Below are positions 56,476 to 64,000 of a stretch of 64,000 nt of DNA, piece by piece (the first letter of the stretch is position 1; every line of letters begins with the position of its first letter). The notes below the pieces were generated by a model. That model made no database searches, was not told the origin of the DNA, and saw only the letters and a program-made list of their open reading frames with translations. Position numbers and translations under genes: made by a program. The stretch is from Oscillospiraceae bacterium. GTDB taxonomy: Bacteria > Bacillota > Clostridia > Oscillospirales > Oscillospiraceae. Where the stretch lies: contig JAHHSH010000002.1 of assembly GCA_020025345.1 (NCBI GenBank), positions 1 through 64,000 of the forward strand. Reading direction: 5' to 3'.

Positions 56476-56844
56476 ATGGACAATCAGCAGATTATGAACC
56501 TCGTTATTTCCGTTTCGATTCTCGCCGTTTTAGCTATCTTTACCTCTGGCTTTGCTCGTTCGGCCACCGCTCGGCGGCGAAATCAGCGTTCCCCCAGACT
56601 CGGTGCGGAGGTGGTCGTTGCCTCCAAGCAGAAGCAAGAGCACCATCTTCCTCACAGTGCGGTCGAATACTCCGTTGTTTTCCGTCTGAAATCAGATGAT
56701 CCAATCGAATTTTCCGTTCCGGAGGACGTGTACAATCAGCTCAATGAAGGGGATAGCGTAAAAATCATTTTCAAAGGCAGGGAGTTCCTCAGCTTCCAGC
56801 GTTTGCCTGCACAGGAAAGCGAACCTCAGAGCGAGGCTGAATAA
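56476..56844 (+). CDS. DUF2500-like membrane-anchored protein
   Basis: 122 residues: an N-terminal transmembrane helix (about 8-27), a basic stretch, then a small beta-rich domain (EVVVASKQKQ...YSVVFRLKSDDPIEFSVPEDVYNQLNEGDSVKIIFKGREFLSF) resembling DUF2500. Function unknown. It is 17 nt after pcrA and probably cotranscribed. Confidence 0.65.
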   Translation: MDNQQIMNLVISVSILAVLAIFTSGFARSATARRRNQRSPRLGAEVVVASKQKQEHHLPHSAVEYSVVFRLKSDDPIEFSVPEDVYNQLNEGDSVKIIFKGREFLSFQRLPAQESEPQSEAE

Positions 56845-56884
56845 AGAAAAAAAGAAGGACATCCTAGGATGTCCTTCTTTTTTC
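56845..56884. terminator. Terminator after the pcrA unit
   Basis: 14-bp perfect stem (56851-56864 with 56867-56880), flanked by A- and T-runs. Confidence 0.92.
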
Positions 56885-56910
56885 TTTTAACTTGGCCTGT
56901 TTTTGACAAT

Positions 56911-56951
56911 AAAATAAACGGTATCAAGCATGAGCTTTGATACCGTTTATT
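56911..56951 (-). terminator. Terminator after rpmB
   Basis: 15-bp perfect stem (56913-56927 with 56937-56951) with T-rich sequence following on the minus strand. Confidence 0.85.
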
Positions 56952-56967
56952 CTAATTCCAACCATGA

Positions 56968-57156
56968 TCAGATTGCTCTGGTAACTTTGCCGGAACGCAG
57001 GCACCGGGTACAAACATACACATGGCGAGGCGTGCCATTGATCAATGCCTTCACACGCTTGACATTGGGCTTCCAGGGACGATTGGAACGTCTGTGGGAA
57101 TGGGAAACCTTGATACCAAAGTTTACGCCCTTGTCGCAGAATTCGCACTTAGCCAT
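56968..57156 (-). CDS. rpmB: 50S ribosomal protein L28
   Basis: 62 residues: MAKCEFCDKG, NFGIKVSHSHRRSNRPWKPNVKRV and VYVCTRCLRSGKV. The CxxC pairs mark the zinc-binding (C+) form. ATG 57156 follows AAGGAGGTG; the frame upstream is not part of the protein. Single gene with its own terminator. Confidence 0.95.
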   Translation of the reverse strand: MAKCEFCDKGVNFGIKVSHSHRRSNRPWKPNVKRVKALINGTPRHVYVCTRCLRSGKVTRAI

Positions 57157-57216
57157 CCGTTGCACCTCCTTGCTGTGACTAACATTATGCTCACAGTACA
57201 TTCGCAAGCACTGAAT

Positions 57217-57245
57217 ATCTTAGCAGATAATGACATAAATTGCAA
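57217..57245 (-). promoter_or_regulatory. Possible promoter of rpmB
   Basis: Minus strand TTGCAA (57245-57240), 17 bp, TAAGAT (57222-57217); moderate match. Confidence 0.4.
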
Positions 57246-57292
57246 GTGCTATTTTTAAAAATGTTGAAATTTTTTGTAGGGGGCGGAAAGTA

Positions 57293-57321
57293 TTGCGAAA
57301 AGTTGGTACATAAGATATAAT
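57293..57321 (+). promoter_or_regulatory. Sigma-A promoter of hprK operon
   Basis: TTGCGA (57293-57298), 17 bp, perfect TATAAT (57316-57321). Confidence 0.78.
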
Positions 57322-57395
57322 AAAGAGACAACTTCCGGTGAGCATTTTTTATAAAAACATCTGCTCCGATCCCTGCCTACAGGAGGATACTGAGA

Positions 57396-58355
57396 ATGGA
57401 AAAGGTAAAGCGCACCCCTGCGAAACTGAGCCGGCTGGTAGAGAACTTCCATCTGGAAATTTTGCATAAGGGTTCTGACTATGAGACAAGGGAAATTACG
57501 ATTTCCGATGTAAACCGCCCCGCCTTACAGCTGGTGGGGTTCTATGACTACTTTGAGCCTCGCCGCCTGCAAATTCTCGGCAAGGCGGAGATGACTTTCC
57601 TGCGCGCTATGGACATTGCACAGCGCCGCAATGTGTTTGAAAATTTCCTGCGCTGTGAGATCCCTGCGCTGATCATCGCCCGAAATATGGATGTCTTTCC
57701 GGAACTTCTGGAACTTGCCAAAAAGCACGGACGTACACTGCTTCGCACAGACCTCCAGACCGTGGAACTGACCAGCCACATCATTGACTACCTCAACCGT
57801 GCACTGGCTCCCCAGATCGTGCGCCACGGCGTTTTGATGAACATTTACGGTCAGGGCGTTCTCTTGCTGGGTGACAGCGGTATTGGCAAAAGCGAGACAG
57901 CTATTGAGCTTTTGAAGCGTGGTCATCGGTTGGTGGCAGATGATGCTGTAGAGATCCGGCAGGTCTCCAACTCTCTGTATGGCACAGCCCCGGAAATCAT
58001 CCGGCACTATATCGAAATCCGTGGTGTTGGTATCATCGACGTGCAGAAGCTCTTCGGTATGGGAGCAGTACAGTTTGAGACGGAGATCGACATGGTGGTG
58101 CAGCTGGAACAGTGGATCGAGGGTAAGTTCTATGATCGACTGGGTCTTGGAGAAGATACCTACACCATGCTGGGCATTTCTGTTCCTTACTTGACCATCC
58201 CTGTGCGCCCCGGTCGGAACTTGGCCGGTATCGTAGAGATCGCAACCATGAAAAACCGCCAGATGGCCTACGGCGACAACTCCGCCGGGGACTTTGTGAC
58301 GCAGTTCGACCGGAAGGTAGACGAAATGACACGGCAGGCGAAGGAGAACCGATGA
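57396..58355 (+). CDS. hprK: HPr kinase/phosphorylase
   Basis: Phosphorylates HPr on Ser46 for catabolite control. P-loop GDSGIGKSE (about 159-167), the DDAVEIRQ segment and the HprK signature RHYIEIRGVGIIDVQKLFGMGA. 319 residues, normal. It overlaps the ROK kinase gene by 4 nt. hprK-ROK-murB-rapZ-yvcK-whiA is a common clostridial series linking sugar sensing to cell-wall supply. Confidence 0.95.
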   Translation: MEKVKRTPAKLSRLVENFHLEILHKGSDYETREITISDVNRPALQLVGFYDYFEPRRLQILGKAEMTFLRAMDIAQRRNVFENFLRCEIPALIIARNMDVFPELLELAKKHGRTLLRTDLQTVELTSHIIDYLNRALAPQIVRHGVLMNIYGQGVLLLGDSGIGKSETAIELLKRGHRLVADDAVEIRQVSNSLYGTAPEIIRHYIEIRGVGIIDVQKLFGMGAVQFETEIDMVVQLEQWIEGKFYDRLGLGEDTYTMLGISVPYLTIPVRPGRNLAGIVEIATMKNRQMAYGDNSAGDFVTQFDRKVDEMTRQAKENR

Positions 58356-59311
58356 CATATATTGGCGTTGATATTGGCGGCACTAACCTAAAAGCCGGTT
58401 TGGTGACTGAGGAAGGTCGCATTTTAGCTACAAAAAAGATGAAGATCGCCCAGATCGACAATCAAGAAGCACTGGCATGGGCCATGGTTTCCATGATTCA
58501 GGATTTGGCTGACGCTACCGACATTCCGCTGAATCAGATTGCCTCGGTGGGCGTAGGTGTTCCCGGTGCCGTAGAGATCCGTTCCGGTACGATTCTTTAC
58601 ACCTGCAATCTTCCGTTGCGAAATGTACCGTTGCGCCGCTTGGTTCACCGCTATCTTCATCTGCCCATGTATATTGAGAACGACGCGAACTGTGCCGCTG
58701 TGGCCGAATATTATGCCGGTGCAGGACGGGACAGCAAGCGCTTTGTGACCGTTACGCTGGGTACGGGTATCGGCGGCGGTATCATCCACAACGGCAAAAT
58801 CTTTCACGGTTCCAACGGCATGGCCGGTGAAGTCGGCCATATGTGCATCGTAGCCGATGGTGAGCTCTGTCCCTGCGGGCGGCGTGGCTGCTGGGAACAA
58901 TATGCCTCTGCCAGCGCCCTCAAGCGCTTAACAAAGCAGGCGATGGAACGCAACCCGCACAGTATCCTTGCTCAAGTAGTTGCCGAGAACGGCGGCTCGA
59001 TCAGCGGGCGGTCGGCATTCATCGCAGCCCGGCAGGGAGACCCGGTGGGACAGCGAGTGTGCGATATGTACATCCGGTATCTCTCTATCGGTATTGCCAA
59101 TCTTGTAAATATTTTTCAGCCTGATACGCTGGCAATCGGCGGTGGTGTCAGCCACGAATCCGATGCCCAGCTTCTTATTCCCGTGCAGCAGCAGGTAGCT
59201 CGCGAGAGCATCCCCTGCAACCGGGACAAAATGACCCGCATTGTTAAGGCCCAGCTGGGGAATGATGCAGGTATTATCGGTGCAGCTCTGCTCGGAAAGG
59301 GAAAGCGCTGA
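58352..59311 (+). CDS. ROK family sugar kinase, probably glucokinase
   Basis: 319 residues. Phosphate motif GVDIGGTNLKAGLV, the ENDANCAAVAEY catalytic region, TLGTGIGGGII, and the ROK zinc motif CPCGRRGCWE (about 174-183). No HTH, so an enzyme and not a repressor. The context with hprK suggests glucokinase; N-acetylated sugars cannot be ruled out. Confidence 0.9.
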   Translation: MTYIGVDIGGTNLKAGLVTEEGRILATKKMKIAQIDNQEALAWAMVSMIQDLADATDIPLNQIASVGVGVPGAVEIRSGTILYTCNLPLRNVPLRRLVHRYLHLPMYIENDANCAAVAEYYAGAGRDSKRFVTVTLGTGIGGGIIHNGKIFHGSNGMAGEVGHMCIVADGELCPCGRRGCWEQYASASALKRLTKQAMERNPHSILAQVVAENGGSISGRSAFIAARQGDPVGQRVCDMYIRYLSIGIANLVNIFQPDTLAIGGGVSHESDAQLLIPVQQQVARESIPCNRDKMTRIVKAQLGNDAGIIGAALLGKGKR

Positions 59312-59335
59312 GACATGATTTTTGGAGGAACGAAT

Positions 59336-60250
59336 ATGCTCTGGTATGAGATTTTAGATCAGAAAATAGCGGAATACCTGCCGGATCTGCAGGTGGAACG
59401 GGATGTATCCATGAAGCGGCACACCTCTTTTCGCGTGGGTGGAGCTGCCCGTCGGATGGCATTTCCGAAAAACCGGGAGCAGCTGGTAATTTTAATGGGC
59501 CTTGCACAGGAGTGCGGGGTATGTCCGTTCATTTTGGGGAAGGGCACCAATCTGCTGGTAGCCGATGCAGGACTTGATACACTGGTGATCAAAACTACCG
59601 AGCACATGTCTGAGGTGCACTTGACGGATGATGGGATGCTGGAAGCAGATGCCGGCATTTCGCTTACGCGCCTTGCCGTCTTTGCCCAACAGGCAGGACT
59701 CACCGGTTTGGAGTTTGCCCACGGCATCCCCGGCAGCCTTGGCGGCGGCATCTGCATGAATGCCGGAGCCTACGGCGGCGAGATGAGCCAGGTAGTAACG
59801 GAGGTCACAGCGCTGTTTCCCGACGGTATCCGTCATTTGAGCGGTGAAGAACTGCAGCTTTCCTACCGCCGCAGTGTCTTTACGGATCACCCGGAGGCCG
59901 TAGTTCTGGGCGCGAAGCTTCGCCTTTCCAAGGGCGATGCGCAGGAGATCCGTGCCAAAATGGATGATTTAATTGCGCGGCGTAAGCAGAGTCAGCCTCT
60001 GGAGTACCCCAGCGCCGGCAGTACGTTTAAGCGCCCGGTAGGGAACTACGCCGGAACACTCATCGAAAAATCGGGGCTCAAGGGCCTAACCGTGGGTGGT
60101 GCGCAGGTCTCTGAAAAGCATGCAGGCTTTATCATCAACACGGGTGATGCTACCTGTGAGGATGTAAAGCGGCTGATTGTACAGGTGCAAAAGCGCGTAC
60201 TGGAACAGTGGGGGATTCTGCTGGAACCCGAAGTGAAGATCATTCCCTAA
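59336..60250 (+). CDS. murB: UDP-N-acetylenolpyruvoylglucosamine reductase
   Basis: FAD/NADPH enzyme forming UDP-MurNAc. HTSFRVGG, LGKGTNLLVAD, GIPGSLGGGICMNAGAYGGEM, YRRSVF and PSAGSTFKRP with GLTVGGAQVSEKHAGFIIN are typical of the type II enzyme. 304 residues. ATG 59336 follows GGAGGAACGA. Confidence 0.96.
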   Translation: MLWYEILDQKIAEYLPDLQVERDVSMKRHTSFRVGGAARRMAFPKNREQLVILMGLAQECGVCPFILGKGTNLLVADAGLDTLVIKTTEHMSEVHLTDDGMLEADAGISLTRLAVFAQQAGLTGLEFAHGIPGSLGGGICMNAGAYGGEMSQVVTEVTALFPDGIRHLSGEELQLSYRRSVFTDHPEAVVLGAKLRLSKGDAQEIRAKMDDLIARRKQSQPLEYPSAGSTFKRPVGNYAGTLIEKSGLKGLTVGGAQVSEKHAGFIINTGDATCEDVKRLIVQVQKRVLEQWGILLEPEVKIIP

Positions 60251-60260
60251 GGAGGTATTC

Positions 60261-61118
60261 ATGGAAATTCTGATTATATCCGGCCTCTCCGGCGGCGGCA
60301 AGAGCCGGGCTGCCTCTTATCTGGAGGATATCGGGTACTATATCGTTGACAATCTACCGGCGGAGATGATGTCAAAATTTGCCGCCTTCTGCGCCGCATC
60401 CTGCGGACGTTACGACCGCGTGGCACTGGTGTACGACGTGCGCGCCGGTGAACCTTTTAACCTGCTGATTGAAACAGTGGAGAAGATCAAGGAAAGCGGT
60501 GTCAAATGCCGGCTGCTCTTTTTGGAGGCGGAGACCCGCACTATCATCAACCGCTATAAGGAGACCCGCCGCGTGCACCCGCTGGCGGGGAAAAAGCTGA
60601 ACGTGGAACAGGCGATACAGCTGGAACGCGAGATGATGCAGCCGGTGCGGGATCATGCAGATTTTGTATTGGACACGACTGGTTTCTCTACAGCAAAGCT
60701 GCGTGGGGAGATTCTCAGTTTGTTCGGTGATCAGAACAGCTGTAATGGTCTCAATGTCAATGTCCAGTCCTTCGGCTTTAAGCACGGCATCCCGCTGGAG
60801 GCTGATCTGGTGTTCGATGTACGCTTTATGCCCAACCCCTACTATGTAGAGAGTTTAAAACACAAGACAGGCCTGGATAGCGCAGTACAGGAATTCGTTT
60901 TCAGTTTTCAGCAGACAAACGAATTTTTAAAACAGCTGGAGAATATGCTCAGTTTTCTTCTCCCGCTCTATGCTGAAGAGGGAAAGAGCGTTTTGGTGCT
61001 GGCTATTGGTTGTACCGGAGGTCATCACCGCTCCGTAGCTATCGCCCATGAAATTGCCAGTTACATCGCCAAGGAAGGCTATCAAGTTACGGAAAATCAT
61101 CGGGATATTTCCCGCTAA
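60261..61118 (+). CDS. rapZ: RNase adapter RapZ / YvcJ nucleotide-binding protein
   Basis: 285-residue P-loop protein: GLSGGGKS (residues 8-15), YYIVDNLPAEM and the C-terminal DVRFMPNPYY ... GCTGGHHRSVAIA. In E. coli it regulates glmS through RNase E; in B. subtilis YvcJ affects competence. Precedes yvcK. Confidence 0.93.
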   Translation: MEILIISGLSGGGKSRAASYLEDIGYYIVDNLPAEMMSKFAAFCAASCGRYDRVALVYDVRAGEPFNLLIETVEKIKESGVKCRLLFLEAETRTIINRYKETRRVHPLAGKKLNVEQAIQLEREMMQPVRDHADFVLDTTGFSTAKLRGEILSLFGDQNSCNGLNVNVQSFGFKHGIPLEADLVFDVRFMPNPYYVESLKHKTGLDSAVQEFVFSFQQTNEFLKQLENMLSFLLPLYAEEGKSVLVLAIGCTGGHHRSVAIAHEIASYIAKEGYQVTENHRDISR

Positions 61119-61130
61119 AGGAGCGATTCT

Positions 61131-62174
61131 ATGAGCTCCAGTATCTATCGAATCCCGCCGGAGCACGGCCCGCGTGTCGTGGCTATCGGCGGAGGAACAG
61201 GACTATCAACGCTTTTGCGCGGTTTAAAGCTATATACAAAGCATATTACAGCCATTGTCACGGTTGCCGATGACGGTGGTGGCTCCGGTGTACTGCGCCA
61301 GGATCTGGGTATGCCGCCTCCTGGCGATATTCGCCACTGTATGGAGGCGCTGGCCAACGCAGAGCCTTTGATGGTGCAGCTGCTGCAGTACCGGTTTCAA
61401 GACGGCGCGCTGGCAGGGCAGAGCTTTGGCAATCTACTTCTGGCGGCGCTCCACGGCATTTTGCCTACCTTTGATCAAGCCGTGGACGGCATGAGTCAGG
61501 TGCTGGCGATTACGGGCAAGGTTCTGCCGGTAACCACCGCAGATGTACAGCTGGAAGCAGAATTTGAAAACGGCGTCACTGTGGTAGGCGAGTCCAGTAT
61601 TGCCCAGTGCAAAAAGGAACAGGACTGCCGTATACGCAGAGTGCGGCTGCTTCCGGAGCACCCACAAGCCCTGGAAACTGCGCTGCAGGCCATTGCACAG
61701 GCAGAGATGATCGTTTTTTCTCCAGGCAGTCTCTATACCAGTATTATCCCGAATCTGCTGGTAGATGGAATCACAGAGGCCATCCGTCGCAGCAAGGCCA
61801 TGAAAATCTACGCCTGCAATATTATGACCCAGCCGGGAGAGACGGAGGGGTATACCGTTTCTGATCATATCCGTGCGCTATTTAACCACGCCTATGAGGG
61901 GCTTTTCGACTTGTGCCTCGTCAATGACGGTACGATCCCGTCTGCCATCATCCAGCGCTATCGGCAGGAGGGCTGTGACGCCATTCTCTGTGATAAAGAG
62001 ACCTGCAAGTCGATGGGCGTTGAAATCCTTACAGCGCCGGTAGCCACTGTAGAGAACGGCAGAGTGCGTCACAATCCCGGACAATTGGCCAGGGAACTGG
62101 TCGATTTGTATGCTCACCGCGGCATCCGCATTGCAGGACACGGCCAGCAAGGTGCGCAGTACCGAATGGAATGA
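61131..62174 (+). CDS. yvcK: YvcK/CofD-like gluconeogenesis factor
   Basis: 347 residues: VVAIGGGTGLSTLLRGLK, VADDGGGSGVLRQDLGMPPPGDIRHCMEAL and FSPGSLYTSIIPNLLVDGI. UDP-sugar-binding protein required for growth on gluconeogenic carbon and for cell-wall integrity in Bacillus; a PrkC substrate there, and prkC is also in this window. Confidence 0.94.
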   Translation: MSSSIYRIPPEHGPRVVAIGGGTGLSTLLRGLKLYTKHITAIVTVADDGGGSGVLRQDLGMPPPGDIRHCMEALANAEPLMVQLLQYRFQDGALAGQSFGNLLLAALHGILPTFDQAVDGMSQVLAITGKVLPVTTADVQLEAEFENGVTVVGESSIAQCKKEQDCRIRRVRLLPEHPQALETALQAIAQAEMIVFSPGSLYTSIIPNLLVDGITEAIRRSKAMKIYACNIMTQPGETEGYTVSDHIRALFNHAYEGLFDLCLVNDGTIPSAIIQRYRQEGCDAILCDKETCKSMGVEILTAPVATVENGRVRHNPGQLARELVDLYAHRGIRIAGHGQQGAQYRME

Positions 62175-62194
62175 AGAAAGAAGAGGAAAGAGGT

Positions 62195-63103
62195 ATGCAA
62201 TCCTTTGCCTATAAGGTAAAAAAAGAATTGTGCCGCGTGGGCCTACCACGCCATTGTTGCTGCAGAGCCGAGGCATACGGTGTGTTGCTGTACTGCAATA
62301 CCTTCAATTCACAGGAAATTCGAATCATTACGGAAAACCCCGATTTTTCTGCCCGGCTGCCCCGCCTTTTTAAGAAGGCATTTGATTTACGCTTTGACTT
62401 TCTGCCGGAGCAGGAAAGTGGTCGAGGCAAGATGGTCTTCCGTATTGTAGACCCACAAAAGTTAGAGCGCATTATCAGCCAGCTGGGCTATGATATGCAT
62501 CAAAATACCGTGCTGCATGTAAACTTTGGTATTCTGGAGGAAGAGTGCTGCCGCAACGCACTGCTGCGCGGAGCGTTCCTCTCCGGCGGGAGTGTCACGG
62601 ATCCCGAAAAACGCTATCATCTGGAACTGTCCAGCTCACATACGCAAGCCAGCCGCGAGATGTCGGCACTTTTAACGGAGATGGGCTTTTCTCCCCGTAG
62701 TGTTATGCGCGGTGGCAACAGCGTTATCTATTTTAAGCAGTGCGAACATATTGAAAATTTCCTGACCACCATCGGTGCTCCGGCGGCGGCGGTGGAGATC
62801 ATGACCACGAAGCTGGATAAGGAAATCCGCAACGAGGCAAATCGTGCCATGAATTGCGACATGGCTAATGTGAATAAGACACTGGATGCAGCACAGGTTC
62901 AGTGTGATGCCATTGAAAAGCTGCGCAGTGCCGGCAAGCTGGAACAGCTTCCGACAAAGCTGCGGGAAACTGCCATTTTGCGGCTGGAAAATCCGGAGTT
63001 ATCGCTTGGCCAGATCGCCGAGCGCTGTGATCCGCCGGTCACAAAATCCTGTATCAATCACCGAATGAGAAAACTATTAGAGACAGCGAGGGAATTAGCA
63101 TGA
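62195..63103 (+). CDS. whiA: DNA-binding protein WhiA
   Basis: 302 residues; N-terminal degenerate LAGLIDADG-like domain (LLRGAFLSGGSVTDPEKRYHLE) and a C-terminal HTH (LSLGQIAERCDPPVTKSCINHRMRKL). In Firmicutes it affects division and chromosome segregation. ATG 62195 is preceded by AAGAGG; the 62171 frame start is not favoured. Confidence 0.94.
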   Translation: MQSFAYKVKKELCRVGLPRHCCCRAEAYGVLLYCNTFNSQEIRIITENPDFSARLPRLFKKAFDLRFDFLPEQESGRGKMVFRIVDPQKLERIISQLGYDMHQNTVLHVNFGILEEECCRNALLRGAFLSGGSVTDPEKRYHLELSSSHTQASREMSALLTEMGFSPRSVMRGGNSVIYFKQCEHIENFLTTIGAPAAAVEIMTTKLDKEIRNEANRAMNCDMANVNKTLDAAQVQCDAIEKLRSAGKLEQLPTKLRETAILRLENPELSLGQIAERCDPPVTKSCINHRMRKLLETARELA

Positions 63104-63558
63104 CAAAAAGAGAGTATTGTCAGAAAGCATTTACTTACCATCAGGCTGGCTTTAACTGCACCCAAAGCGTGCTGGCTGCCTACCAGGATCAGACAGGCTT
63201 AACGGAGCAGCAGAGCCTCGCCATCGCCACCGCCTTCGGCGGCGGTGTGCGCTACGGCGGCCTGTGCGGCGCTGTCAGCGGCGCCGTGATGGTGCTGGGT
63301 ATGCTCTACCCTCATGACGATAAGAACGATTCGGAAGGGAAGAGTGCCTCTATCCGCCGCACGGTGGAGTTTGAGCGACGCTTTAAGGATCGCTTTACAA
63401 AACTTGACTGCCGGGATCTGCTGGCTGAAAAGGAGCTTGCAGGCACAGAAATGGCGGTGGAATTGGGCGCTACGAAGCACTGTGATCTGTTGATCGTCTC
63501 TGCTGCAGAAATTTTGTACGATTATCTGGAAGAATTGAAGGCACAGAAAGAGGAGTAA
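63100..63558 (+). CDS. C-GCAxxG-C-C family protein
   Basis: 152 residues. The motif pattern (FNCTQSVLAAY, GGGVRYGGLCGAVSGAVMVLG, then later LDCRDLL and KHCDLL) matches the C_GCAxxG_C_C family of putative redox/metal proteins. Function unknown; often near electron-transfer genes, though not here. Overlaps whiA by 4 nt. Confidence 0.85.
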   Translation: MTKREYCQKAFTYHQAGFNCTQSVLAAYQDQTGLTEQQSLAIATAFGGGVRYGGLCGAVSGAVMVLGMLYPHDDKNDSEGKSASIRRTVEFERRFKDRFTKLDCRDLLAEKELAGTEMAVELGATKHCDLLIVSAAEILYDYLEELKAQKEE

Positions 63559-63562
63559 TACC

Positions 63563-64000
63563 ATGTCCTTTGCACACCTCCATGTCCATACGGAATATAG
63601 CCTGCTGGATGGTGCCTGCCGTATCCAGAAAATTGCCAAGCGTGTCAAGGAACTGGGACAGACGGCCATTGCCATTACGGACCACGGCGTCATGTACGGT
63701 GCTATTGACTTTTATCGCGCCTGTAAGGCGGAAGGAATCCATCCTGTCATCGGCTGTGAGGTCTATGTCGCTGCCCGTACACGCTTTGATAAAATGCATG
63801 AGTTTGATGCAGAATCCCGCCATCTGGTGCTGTTGTGTCAAAACGAAACGGGTTACCGCAACTTATCCTATATGGTAAGTCAAGCCTTCAAAGAGGGCTT
63901 TTACATTAAGCCCCGTATTGATCTGGATCTTCTGCGTGAGCACGCAGAGGGTTTGATCGGCCTTTCTGCGTGTCTGGCCGGTGAGATCCCCAAGCGGCTT
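63563..64000 (+). CDS. dnaE: DNA polymerase III alpha subunit (3' part outside window)
   Basis: The first 146 codons, in frame to the window end. The N-terminal PHP domain is clear: FAHLHVHTEYSLLDGACRI, AITDHGVMYGAIDF and VIGCEVYV, with metal-binding histidines. The gene continues past base 64000. Confidence 0.93.
   Translation, partial: MSFAHLHVHTEYSLLDGACRIQKIAKRVKELGQTAIAITDHGVMYGAIDFYRACKAEGIHPVIGCEVYVAARTRFDKMHEFDAESRHLVLLCQNETGYRNLSYMVSQAFKEGFYIKPRIDLDLLREHAEGLIGLSACLAGEIPKRL

Overview
This window is an ordinary chromosomal core region of a spore-forming, Gram-positive anaerobe. It most resembles class Clostridia, probably Oscillospiraceae (Oscillibacter/Flavonifractor-like). That placement is an inference from gene order, roughly mid-50s GC by eye, good Shine-Dalgarno sites, an IspH-S1 fusion protein, clostridial spore genes and a type A RNase P RNA. 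I see no prophage, insertion sequence, CRISPR array, tRNA or rRNA gene.

Layout. 1-1.7 kb: rpsB (5' end cut off) and tsf. 1.8-2.9 kb: a small membrane protein (minus strand) and an M50 peptidase. 2.9-10.3 kb: one long run of scpA, scpB, DUF2953, gerW, a D,D-carboxypeptidase, rluB, an RpiR regulator, a YhiN-like flavoprotein, cmk and plsC, ending in an ispH-rpsA fusion (10.3-12.3 kb). 12.3-16.5 kb: an acetyltransferase, carD-ispD-ispF, and a DUF3343/cysteine-desulfurase pair. 16.5-20.7 kb: cdaA-cdaR, an RseC-like protein, DUF5685 and a J-domain protein. 20.7-32.6 kb: yicC, remA, gmk, rpoZ, priA, def, fmt, rsmB, rlmN, stp, prkC, rsgA. 32.7-34.3 kb: spoIIGA-sigE. 34.4-37.3 kb: an HTH regulator and nth (minus strand), then rarA. 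37.3-39.5 kb: DUF951, two tiny membrane ORFs, spoVM (24 codons) and a sipL-like gene. 39.6-41.9 kb: an amino-acid ABC importer (minus). 42.1-42.5 kb: rnpB (minus). 42.7-47.0 kb: murD, yunB, ligA, barstar. 47.1-50.1 kb: a T-box leader and valS. 50.2-51.6 kb: spoIIAA-spoIIAB-sigF. 51.6-53.9 kb: a LexA-box-controlled DNA-repair operon (minus). 54.0-56.8 kb: pcrA and a membrane protein. 57.0-57.2 kb: rpmB (minus). 57.4-64 kb: hprK, ROK kinase, murB, rapZ, yvcK, whiA, a C-GCAxxG-C-C protein and the start of dnaE.

Main themes are translation and RNA modification, isoprenoid and cell-wall synthesis, cyclic-di-AMP and Ser/Thr-kinase signalling, and endospore formation (sigE, sigF, their control proteins, SpoVM, a SipL-like protein, YunB, GerW).

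The most interesting part is the SOS-type operon at 51.6-53.95 kb. A perfect TTGACA-17-TATAAT promoter is covered by two exact GAAC-N4-GTTC sites and one near-exact site. It drives a 37-residue putative membrane peptide, a radical-SAM/HhH protein and its TIGR03915-type partner. Other points worth a look are the spoVM-sipL pair, the fused ispH-rpsA gene with an internal ribosome-binding site, a Spo0A box with 21-bp promoter spacing at spoIIA, and a dyad inside the ABC-importer promoter. Family assignments were made by eye from protein motifs; no database search was run.
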